In this document: positions 35,516-43,120 of the stretch, piece by piece | How positions within the stretch are numbered: position 1 is the first letter of the stretch | Layout of the letters: each line of letters opens with the position of its first letter | From: an uncultured Ardenticatenia bacterium | Lineage (GTDB): Bacteria; Chloroflexota; Anaerolineae; 4572-78; NAK82 | NCBI GenBank assembly: GCA_937127125.1 | Contig: CAKZLO010000032.1 | Coordinates: forward strand, 62,001 to 126,000 | Length of the DNA: 64,000 bases | Direction: 5' to 3' | Position numbers and translations under genes: made by a program | The notes under the pieces: generated by a model | What the model was told of the DNA's origin: nothing | The model's database searches: none | What the model saw: the letters and a program-made list of their open reading frames with translations, nothing else

Positions 35516-36394
35516 TCAGCTCCGCTCGGTTTCCACGACCACAGGATTCCTCAAAACCCCTAGTTGAGCAATCTCGATCCGCACCTCATCGCCCGGTTGC
35601 AGATATCGCGGCGGTGTACGTGCATCCCCCACCCCACCCGGCGTGCCTGTCAAGATAACGTCACCCGGCTCCAATGTCATCACTTGACTAAGATAGGCAA
35701 CCAGGTAGGGCACAGAGAATATCAGGTTACGTGTATTGGAAGATTGCATCAGCTCACCACTGACATAAACCTGTATATCCAGCCTATGCGGATCCGGAAT
35801 CTCATCCTTAGTCACCAGTGCCGGTCCCATTGGGGCGAAGGTGTCGAATGTTTTGCCAATGGTCCATTGGGAAGTGCGTTTTTGGAAATCGCGTGCGCTT
35901 ACGTCGTTACATGGCAGATAACCCGCTACATAGTCGAGCGCCTGATTCTCGGGGATATAGCGCCCCCGCCGACCAATCACCACACCGAGCTCCCCCTCAT
36001 AGTCCACTCGCTGCGAAACGCGAGGCAACACAATTGGCTCGCCCGGTCCAATCACGGCGTTGGCATACTTGGAAAAAACCGTGGGGTATTCCGGGATAGC
36101 CTGCCCTGTCTCGGCAGCGTGATCGCGATAGTTCAGTCCAATGCAGATGATTTTGCGCGGAAACAAAACAGGCGCTTTTAGAATCACTTTCTCCAGCGGA
36201 ATCGCATCAGTGGCACGTGCGAGAGCTGCGACAGCTAGGCGCTGCGCCTCTTCTCCCTGCTCCAAGAAAGTCAGCATATCATTCGGTAATCGTGGTTCCA
36301 CTCGTTGCAGATCTACTACCGACTCGCGCTCATCGCGGGTACATAGTGCGCCCAGACGTAACTTCCCATCTTGCAAAAATGTTACCAGTCTCAT
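35516..36394 (-). CDS. Fumarylacetoacetate hydrolase-family protein
   Basis: Metal-dependent hydrolase or decarboxylase/isomerase of the FAH superfamily. KIICIGLNYRDHAAETG, FSKYANAVIGPGEPIVLP, the metal-binding segment DYEGELGVVIGRRGRYI, NDVSARDFQ and LTGTPGGVG are all conserved. The substrate (acylpyruvate, oxaloacetate or 2-hydroxyhepta-2,4-dienoate-type) cannot be told from the sequence. No ribosome site is directly before the ATG; a GGAAGGAGG lies some 45 bases upstream with a small hairpin (GCGGG/CCCGC) between. The neighbours are korA and prfB. Confidence 0.9.
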   Translation of the reverse strand: MRLVTFLQDGKLRLGALCTRDERESVVDLQRVEPRLPNDMLTFLEQGEEAQRLAVAALARATDAIPLEKVILKAPVLFPRKIICIGLNYRDHAAETGQAIPEYPTVFSKYANAVIGPGEPIVLPRVSQRVDYEGELGVVIGRRGRYIPENQALDYVAGYLPCNDVSARDFQKRTSQWTIGKTFDTFAPMGPALVTKDEIPDPHRLDIQVYVSGELMQSSNTRNLIFSVPYLVAYLSQVMTLEPGDVILTGTPGGVGDARTPPRYLQPGDEVRIEIAQLGVLRNPVVVETERS

Positions 36395-36512
36395 CGGATG
36401 TTTGCGAGCGGGTATCGGTCCCCGCTTTGCTTTCCTCCTTCCAGAATCATAGATTTTGTCATTGCGACTGGGGGATACAAAGATCTGAGATCTGTTGTCG
36501 AGTCAATTTGCT

Positions 36513-37614
36513 CTATACAACCGTCTGGCGTAGATATGCCTCGATAAACTCGTCGATGTGTCCGTCCAGTACAGCTTCGGCATTGCCTACTTCGTAATTG
36601 GTACGATGGTCCTTGACCATTTTATAAGGATGTAACACATAAGAACGTATTTGGTTGCCCCAACCAGCTTCCACGTGCTCGCCCTTCAGGCGCGCTGCCT
36701 CTTCCTCGCGCTTCTGGCGCTCCAGTTCATACAGGCGGCCGCGCAGAATGCGCATAGCCATTTCGCGGTTCTGCATCTGCGACCGTTCATTCTGACAGGT
36801 GACCACGATACCTGTAGGAATATGCACCAGGCGTACAGCAGTAGCGTTCTTCTGCACATGCTGACCACCTGCCCCTGACGACTTGTACACATCCATACGA
36901 ATGTCTTCAGGGTTGATGTGTATCTCGATGTCATCCTCCAAGTTGGGCATCACTTCCACCAGTGCAAATGAAGTATGACGGCGATGCGCCGAATCGAACG
37001 GTGACAACCGTACCAGGCGATGCACTCCTCGTTCAGAGCGTAAGTAGCCGTAAGCGTAAGGTCCTTCGATCAACACAGTGACGCTTTTCAGACCTGCTTC
37101 TTCACCTTCCAGCGAATCGACAATTTCGGTCTTATAGCCTTTATCCTCTGCCCAGCGCAGATACATACGCAGCAACATTGCCACCCAGTCTTGACTCTCC
37201 GTACCTCCCGCGCCGGCATGGATGGAGAGCAAAGCATCATCGCGGTCGTGTTCGCCCGACATACGCAGTCGGAACTCCAGCTGTTCGAGCGTCTTCTGAA
37301 TGTCTGACGCCTCAGCTTCCAGTTCGGTTGCCATCGTCTCGTCCCGTTCAGTGCTGGCCAGCTCAGCCAGCTCCAGCGCATCAGTGACTCGCTGGTCTAA
37401 GCTGCGCCAAGTCTCTACCTCGTCGCGCAACGTGGCCAGTCGACGCATGTGAGTTTGTGCTGCGTCCTGATCACTCCAGAAATCAGGCGTCGCAGATTCC
37501 TCTTCTAGTTTCGCGATCTCTTGCTCCTTAGCAGCGAGGTCAAAGACGCACCATGATCTCGCTGATTCGCTGCCGCAAATCAGCTAATGTAGCGCGTGTT
37601 TCATCAATGCTCAT
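36513..37614 (-). CDS. prfB: Peptide chain release factor 2 with programmed +1 frameshift
   Basis: Recognises UGA and UAA stop codons. The gene is read in two frames: 24 codons from ATG 37614 (GAGGTG upstream) run into an in-frame UGA within CTTTGAC at 37539-37545, then the rest continues in the +1 frame. This is the autoregulatory frameshift of bacterial prfB: low RF2 favours shifting and more RF2. The main body shows the tripeptide region SPFDSAHRRHTSFALVEV, the hydrolysis motif SSGAGGQHVQKNATAVRL (GGQ) and YVLHPYKMVKDHRTNYEVGN. Reading only the long frame would give a protein lacking about 56 residues. Confidence 0.96.
37539..37545 (-). promoter_or_regulatory. prfB +1 frameshift site CTTTGAC
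   Basis: Slippery CTT followed by in-frame TGA and C, the canonical recoding site. The usual internal Shine-Dalgarno element before it is weak here (GGTG rather than AGGGGG). Confidence 0.93.
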
Positions 37615-37682
37615 ACTACACCTCACAATGTTGTTTTCGTATTCTGATTTATGAATTAGAAGAAACCGTCTATCAGGTTTCC

Positions 37683-38594
37683 TTATTCGCCGAACAATCC
37701 GTCCACAAAGGCTTTAGGATCGAACTCCTCAAGGTCGCTTAACTGCTCGCCTGTACCAACGAAGCGCACCGGTAGCCCCAGCTCGCGAGCGATGGCAAAC
37801 ACGACCCCACCTTTGGCCGTGCCGTCCAGCTTTGCTAGCACCACACCTGTGACCTTCACGCTTTCTTTAAAATGACGTGCCTGACTGATAGCATTCTGAC
37901 CGGTCGTGGCATCCAACACTAGTAATGTCTCGTGCGGTGCCTCGTGCACTTGGCGTGCCATGATGTTACGCAGCTTTTCCAGTTCCTTCATCAAGTTGTA
38001 CTTGGTGTGCAAACGACCAGCAGTGTCCACAATGAGCAAAGTAGCGCCACGTGCCTGGCAGCTTTTAATGGCGTCGAAGACCACAGCGCCTGGATCGGCA
38101 CCAGGCTGATGGGCAACAACGGTGGCACCGGCACGTTCACCCCAGGTTTGCAGCTGGCTGATCGCAGCAGCACGAAACGTATCGGCCGCAGCAAGTGTTA
38201 CTCGATAACCTCGCTCGCGATACCAGTGCGCTAGCTTGGCAATCGTGGTTGTCTTGCCCGATCCATTCACCCCAACCACCAAGATCACATTGAGCAAACG
38301 ATGGTGATTGATGTTCAGGTCATGACTATTATTTAATAAACTAATCATTTCTTGTTTCAGGATCTTCTCGACGTCGTTGGCGCGTGTCAATCCTTGGCGC
38401 GCCACTGCCTCGCGCACCGTCTTGATCAGCGATTGTGTAGTTGCAACTCCTACGTCTGCTTGGATGAGCAAAGCTTCCAGATCATCCCATAATTCTTCGT
38501 CGATCTCGTTGCTGCCGAAGAGCCCGGTAATCTGTCCAAAGAAGGCATTACGTGTGCGTTCCAGACTCTGCCACAGCTTGTTTGTACCTAGCAC
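37683..38594 (-). CDS. ftsY: Signal recognition particle receptor FtsY
   Basis: GTPase that docks SRP-ribosome complexes at the membrane. NG domain motifs: [17 protein letters not shown] (G1), [33 protein letters not shown] (G3), [16 protein letters not shown] (G4) and [16 protein letters not shown] (G5). It is a short form lacking the acidic A domain. The GTG at 38594 has GGAGAGG five bases upstream; an earlier GTG at 38609 is possible but has no ribosome site. prfB follows after 68 bases. Confidence 0.95.
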   Translation of the reverse strand: MLGTNKLWQSLERTRNAFFGQITGLFGSNEIDEELWDDLEALLIQADVGVATTQSLIKTVREAVARQGLTRANDVEKILKQEMISLLNNSHDLNINHHRLLNVILVVGVNGSGKTTTIAKLAHWYRERGYRVTLAAADTFRAAAISQLQTWGERAGATVVAHQPGADPGAVVFDAIKSCQARGATLLIVDTAGRLHTKYNLMKELEKLRNIMARQVHEAPHETLLVLDATTGQNAISQARHFKESVKVTGVVLAKLDGTAKGGVVFAIARELGLPVRFVGTGEQLSDLEEFDPKAFVDGLFGE

Positions 38595-38650
38595 AGCTGT
38601 CCTCTCCACAAGTGTTGACTGTTATCCTGTCTCTCGCTGACAGATTTATC

Positions 38651-38679
38651 ATTATATGCGTGCCATGAGGGGTTGACAA
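38651..38679 (-). promoter_or_regulatory. Strong promoter for ftsY
   Basis: Minus strand TTGTCA, 17-base spacer, TATAAT; about 50 bases of leader before GTG 38594. It probably drives ftsY-prfB and perhaps the genes beyond. Confidence 0.65.
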
Positions 38680-38711
38680 AAGCGCGATATGCTATGGTGG
38701 GAATAACATCC

Positions 38712-40487
38712 TTAATGCAGGCGGAAGTGATACAATCGCCCTCGATCTATGTCTCGTACATCCAGCAGTTCCGCGCGTGCTGCGAGCCAATCGGCCATAG
38801 CTTGCTCAGAGGGGGATTGTTTGGTCGGATCGCTGTCGAAGAACCACCCTTCACGGTGACGTCCAGCAACTTGTTCCATCAGCGTATGAGTACGTACAAC
38901 AACCGACTCCCCAGGCGGTGCGTAATCGTCCAGCATATAGAAGGTCAACCGGTCACGCAGGAAGGGATACAACCAATCGTAGGCGTTGTGATCAAAGCTG
39001 GTAAGGATCAGCGCCATGTTTGTCTGGCTCTCAGCACGCAGCACATCGATAGTAGCGCGATACGGCGACAGCTGGTAGCGCGCGTCAAAGTAGGCGTGTA
39101 CAAAGCGTATTCCGGCTGGCACACTGCCAATCGCTAGTACAGCTGTCAGCCCAATCAGCAGCCAACGCCAGATGTGTTGCATTCGCTCAGTAAACCAAGA
39201 AGGACGCAAGATAAAAAGGCACTCAATGCCAACCAAAACAAAAATCAACGTTCGTACCCCGACCGTTGCAATCAGTAACCAGTGCTCATCGGGTACCACG
39301 ATGAAAAAGATGTTTGCCTCAATCAAATTCGCTAAACTGGCAGCCAATGCATAAAAGACACCGCGCAAGTTAGGCAGCAAAAGAGCAATGAACACAAGCA
39401 CCCAGCCCAACCATTGCGGACTATACCCTTTGGAATAGAGCATGAACAGACACAGCGTGAAGCCGGCAAGAGCAACTATGTTACGCGGCTGGTGCCAAGC
39501 GACCGGTCGCGTGTAGATGAAGCCGAAGATAGCAACAAATCCCAACGTGATCAACGGCCAAGGCAGGCTGCTTGCTAGAGGTCTTGGCTGCCAGCTGATA
39601 TCGCGCATATCAAGTGGGATGATGCCGTAGTCATACTTTCCTTCCAATAGAGCCCAGACAGTCTCCCAAGGCTCTCGGGCGCTGCTGATGACAAATGAGC
39701 CCCATACCAGTTGGGGGTTAAGAAGGTAAAAGGGCAGCCCGATAAGAATCGTGGTTAGGACGAAGGTGACTAAGTAGAAGACGACATGTCGCACATCTAG
39801 TCTCAGGTTCAGTCTCCGGATAGCGAGTGGCCACTTCTCTGCACGTGGCAGGCGCAATCCGACAGGGAGCAGGATAACAGGGATTAGCTTGATCATAAAA
39901 CCGATACCACATACTATCGCGCTCCATAGGGGACGTCCGCGGAGGAGTAAGTATAGCCCCAGCAGGAAGAAGAAAAGGGGATAGCTTTCGAACCAGCCAG
40001 TCAATGTATACACGGGTACGAACAACAGGGCATAAAACCAGGATGTGCGCAGAGCACTGCGTTCATCGCCCATGCAAGCAGCAATGGCGTAGATGAGTAT
40101 CAGGTTACCGACCTCGAACAGAAGAAAGACGCCACCTAGCATCAAGGTAAACCACAGATTAGGGAATTCCCATGGAGGTAGCAGCGTGCTGACCCACCAC
40201 ACACCGATCATCAAGTAGGGGAACAAAGGAGGATAGGTAGTCCACAGGTTGATGTAGGGATAATAGCCTTGCCGGGTTAGCTGAGCGAACTCACGGTACC
40301 AGTAGAAATCGGAGAAATCCAGCAGCAGTCCGCCTGGACGAAAGGCAAGTAGAGCCATAACGCGGAACGCTATGAAGAGCAACAACACCACCCAGAAGTC
40401 ACGTCGAGGTGAGATGTCTTCTGGCAGATACTCACTATGGGAACTCGATTGGATAGGCTGCAGAGGTGTCTGCCTGAAAGGTTTCAA
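38712..40487 (-). CDS. Polytopic membrane protein, GT87/mannosyltransferase-like
   Basis: About ten to twelve transmembrane helices through residue 440, then an outside-facing soluble tail. Features typical of GT-C transferases: the early Asp motif LLDFSDFYWYREFAQL, an aromatic stretch WTTYPPLFPYLMI, and GWFESYPLFFFLLGLYLLL. These enzymes use polyprenyl-phosphate sugars to modify surface glycans. The acceptor is unknown. Starts seven bases after the epimerase stop, so the epimerase may supply its sugar donor. Confidence 0.75.
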   Translation of the reverse strand: MKPFRQTPLQPIQSSSHSEYLPEDISPRRDFWVVLLLFIAFRVMALLAFRPGGLLLDFSDFYWYREFAQLTRQGYYPYINLWTTYPPLFPYLMIGVWWVSTLLPPWEFPNLWFTLMLGGVFLLFEVGNLILIYAIAACMGDERSALRTSWFYALLFVPVYTLTGWFESYPLFFFLLGLYLLLRGRPLWSAIVCGIGFMIKLIPVILLPVGLRLPRAEKWPLAIRRLNLRLDVRHVVFYLVTFVLTTILIGLPFYLLNPQLVWGSFVISSAREPWETVWALLEGKYDYGIIPLDMRDISWQPRPLASSLPWPLITLGFVAIFGFIYTRPVAWHQPRNIVALAGFTLCLFMLYSKGYSPQWLGWVLVFIALLLPNLRGVFYALAASLANLIEANIFFIVVPDEHWLLIATVGVRTLIFVLVGIECLFILRPSWFTERMQHIWRWLLIGLTAVLAIGSVPAGIRFVHAYFDARYQLSPYRATIDVLRAESQTNMALILTSFDHNAYDWLYPFLRDRLTFYMLDDYAPPGESVVVRTHTLMEQVAGRHREGWFFDSDPTKQSPSEQAMADWLAARAELLDVRDIDRGRLYHFRLH

Positions 40488-40493
40488 GGATTC

Positions 40494-41459
40494 TCAGTGT
40501 CCTTCGTCTAACATGACCTCACGTCGATACCAGCGCCACATCTCGGCAAGCCCATCCGTCACCGCAGTGCGTGGCTCATAACCTAGCAACTCTCGCGCCT
40601 TGGAGATGTCGGCATAGTTGATTTTAGGCTCGCTGGGCGGAGCTGGCACTTCTGTCACCAACACCTCCTTTCCGACCAGCTGAGCGATGATCTCCACAAA
40701 GTCGCTCATCCATACTGGGCTGCCGCGTCCAAGGTTGATGATAGCATACCCTAGAGGCCGCTCCAGCGCAGCTATAACCCCAGCTACAATATCATCTACA
40801 TATGTCCAATCACGCCGCATGCGTCCTCCATCAAACAGCTGGATAGGCTTCCCGCGTACGGCGCAGTCGATCACACTGTAAGGCATCATATCCGGCCGGC
40901 CGCGGGGTCCGTACACGCTAAAGAAACGCAGCGCTGTGAAGTGAAGGCTATGAAGCTGCCAGTAGGTGTGTCCTATGATTTCACCCGCCTTTTTGCTGGC
41001 CGGGTAAGGCGCCAGCGGATAATTACACGGATCACTCTCAACAAAAGGGATTCGCGTTGTCTCACCGTATACGGAGGAGGTGGAAGCAAACACAAAGTGT
41101 GATACGCCACACAGACGTGCTGCTTCCAGCAAATTGACAGTCCCACGGATGTTGACATCCGTGTACAGCCCGGCACGACCGATTGAATAACGCACACCAG
41201 CCATCGCAGCCAGATGGGCAATAACATCCGGCCGATGCTGTGATACGATCTGATCCACGTAGCCGGCATCGCGAATATCAGCGTGGTAGAAAGTGAAACG
41301 AGGATGACCTCGCACTGCGCTCAGGTTGGCTTGTTTGCGGCGCGGGTCGTAGTAATCATTGAAATTGTCCAGCCCGATCACGTGATCACCACGGCGCAGC
41401 AACGCTTCGACCAGATGACTACCAATGAACCCGGCTGCGCCAGTGACCAGTATTCTCAT
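40494..41459 (-). CDS. NAD-dependent nucleotide-sugar epimerase (UDP-glucuronate/UDP-galactose 4-epimerase type)
   Basis: Extended short-chain dehydrogenase fold. NAD motif VTGAAGFIGSHLVEALL, the DNFNDYYDPRRK segment that is usual in UDP-glucuronate 4-epimerases, catalytic Ser-x-Tyr-Lys (STSSVYGE and YPASKKAGE), and FFSVYGPRGRPDMMPY. 321 residues. AGGAG sits ten bases before the ATG. It is cotranscribed with the GT87-like gene and is probably part of surface polysaccharide synthesis. The exact sugar is not certain. Confidence 0.88.
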   Translation of the reverse strand: MRILVTGAAGFIGSHLVEALLRRGDHVIGLDNFNDYYDPRRKQANLSAVRGHPRFTFYHADIRDAGYVDQIVSQHRPDVIAHLAAMAGVRYSIGRAGLYTDVNIRGTVNLLEAARLCGVSHFVFASTSSVYGETTRIPFVESDPCNYPLAPYPASKKAGEIIGHTYWQLHSLHFTALRFFSVYGPRGRPDMMPYSVIDCAVRGKPIQLFDGGRMRRDWTYVDDIVAGVIAALERPLGYAIINLGRGSPVWMSDFVEIIAQLVGKEVLVTEVPAPPSEPKINYADISKARELLGYEPRTAVTDGLAEMWRWYRREVMLDEGH

Positions 41460-41907
41460 TTTGTCACACTCCTGTCAAGGGAATCCTTAGCGGTTTGAAA
41501 CAGTGGATGCGAAACCCGGTTGAACCATTACCCAGGAAACGTATACCAGGCTACGGAGAATTGTGCAAACTCGTGGTCAGGAAAGGTAAATGGTGAGGGA
41601 GCTGGGTTCACCACGTGTTCTGTTCCCGGTGAATTACATTTAGGGGTCACAAATGGCTCCAAGGGCCAAGGCGTGGTGGCGCCGATGAGGCATCGCATGT
41701 TGGCCGATGTCAGTTTTAGCCCCCAACCAACTGATACCCGCGCACGGGTGATGGGATTTCAGGACCGAAACGCACTCAAGGGCAAACACTCGTGCTCACG
41801 AGCGCTTAGGGCACGCAATAAATGCATCGAGGCCCGGTCGATGCTATCACGCTTGATCGACAGCGTGCGCCATGAAAATAAATGTCATCACTTTTACATT
41901 ACCGGCC
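41460..41907. other. Hairpin-rich stretch without a convincing gene (candidate structured RNA or mobile-element relic)
   Basis: 450 bases between the epimerase start and the radical SAM gene end. Reading frames are short or lack codon character. Perfect inverted repeats line up in the right half: CGATG/CATCG (41683-41695), CTCGTG/CACGAG (41789-41802), GCATCGA/TCGATGC (41824-41844), CACGCT/AGCGTG (41848-41867); the left half has GGTGA/TCACC (41592-41612). On the minus strand the GCATCGA hairpin is followed by ATTTATT and could end the radical SAM transcript. The cause of the remaining structure is unknown; a group II intron or other ncRNA relic is possible. Confidence 0.4.
41824..41844 (-). 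terminator. Possible terminator of the radical SAM/SpeE-like operon
   Basis: Perfect 7-base stem GCATCGA/TCGATGC with a 7-base loop, followed on the minus strand by ATTTATT. It lies about 65 bases after the radical SAM stop. The T-run is short, so this is tentative. Confidence 0.35.
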
Positions 41908-43092
41908 TCATAATCGTTGCAACCACCAGAATCCCTGAATATCGAGGTTTGTGAGCCCTAAATCCTTTGCCTTCTGCACGACACTCAGGTATTCTTCTTG
42001 CGTAATTCTCCTGGATATTTCCGGATAGTCATACGCCTTGTGCATCGGGGTGTATTGCACCATAATGTTGACATACGTATCCTTGGGCAGGTTTTCTGCT
42101 ATCCACTCCATAACTTTCTCCGAGCCAGCGACACCATTCGGCATCACCAAATGCCGGATCATCAGTCCCCTCTGCATAATGCCGTCTTCCGCAGGCTTTG
42201 CCACACCAACTTGACGATGCATCTCAAGAATTGCTTTTCGGGTAACCTCAGGATAATTCTCGGCCCCCGCAGAGTACTTTGCTGACATTGTGCCATCCCA
42301 ATACTTGAAGTCGGGGAGATATATATCCACGACTCCATCAAGGAATGCGAGAATTTCGAGGCGTTCCCAGCCTGAGGTGTTATAAACGATAGGAAGCCGC
42401 AAACCTTTTCCAGCAGCTACATCCAGAGCCTTGAGAATGTGAGGGGAATAATGCGTCGGAGTGACAAGGTTGATATTGTGACAACCGATTTCTTGCAAGT
42501 ACAGCATCATCTCAGCAAATTCCTCAATGCTTGTTTCAGAGCCCCTGCCAAGATGACTAATTTCCCAGTTTTGGCAGAAGACACAGCGTAAATTGCAATG
42601 GGTCAGAAAGATCGTCCCCGAGCCACCTCTTCCAACCAACGGCCTTTCCTCGCCGAAATGTGGTTGATATGCTGAAATGACCAATGTGGCGCCAGGAGTA
42701 CGGCAGAATCCACTTGCTCCCTTCAGGCGATTTACCCCACATCTTCTCGGGCAGAGCTGGCATTTTTCCATAATGGCCCAGAGTTCTTCTGCTCGCTCCT
42801 TTAGTTGGCCTGTTCTGTGAAGCTCCAGATATGCTGGTTCGAAGTCGGACCGAGGCTGAGCCGAGTTTTCTTCACTTTCCTGATGATCCTCATTCTCGAT
42901 ATCATCTTCCGGTTCCTTGTTCTCTACATCATTTTCATCCTCGATCTCATTTTCGCTTTCCATCACATCGCTTGGTTGTTCCGTCCTTGCACACCCAAGC
43001 AGAGTCGAAGGCAGTGCGGCTAAAAAACAGAACTTAGCTGCGTTTGCCAGGAAATCCCTTCGGGTGAACGCCCTGAAAAGAAGATCGTCCAT
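41908..43092 (-). CDS. Radical SAM protein (PflX/COG1313-like) with Tat lipoprotein signal
   Basis: Radical SAM core with CNLRCVFC (Cys166, 170, 173), preceded by a cysteine-rich CQLCPRRCGVNR and GFCR segment as in pyruvate-formate-lyase-activating-enzyme-like PflX proteins; later blocks LVTPTHYSPHI, YLPDFKYWDG and IRHLVMPNG also fit. The N-terminus is an extra ~95 residues: twin-arginine signal TRRDFLANAAKF, lipobox LLGC (Cys34), then an acidic Glu/Asp/Asn-rich linker (43-78). This predicts a lipid-anchored enzyme outside the cytoplasm, which is odd for an enzyme needing SAM and low-potential electrons. GGAGGTG precedes the ATG. It lies 28 bases downstream of the membrane SpeE-like gene. Confidence 0.85.
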   Translation of the reverse strand: MDDLLFRAFTRRDFLANAAKFCFLAALPSTLLGCARTEQPSDVMESENEIEDENDVENKEPEDDIENEDHQESEENSAQPRSDFEPAYLELHRTGQLKERAEELWAIMEKCQLCPRRCGVNRLKGASGFCRTPGATLVISAYQPHFGEERPLVGRGGSGTIFLTHCNLRCVFCQNWEISHLGRGSETSIEEFAEMMLYLQEIGCHNINLVTPTHYSPHILKALDVAAGKGLRLPIVYNTSGWERLEILAFLDGVVDIYLPDFKYWDGTMSAKYSAGAENYPEVTRKAILEMHRQVGVAKPAEDGIMQRGLMIRHLVMPNGVAGSEKVMEWIAENLPKDTYVNIMVQYTPMHKAYDYPEISRRITQEEYLSVVQKAKDLGLTNLDIQGFWWLQRL

Positions 43093-43120
43093 CTATCCAC
43101 ACCTCCTCTAACCCATAAAC

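Noticed and set aside
36513-37448. Release factor 2 starting at 37448 as a truncated gene
   Set aside because: The missing N-terminus is found in the other frame before CTTTGAC; this is programmed frameshifting, not truncation.
41520-41954. 144-codon plus-strand frame in the hairpin-rich stretch
   Set aside because: No family resemblance, no ribosome site, and it overlaps the end of the radical SAM gene on the other strand; the composition looks non-coding.
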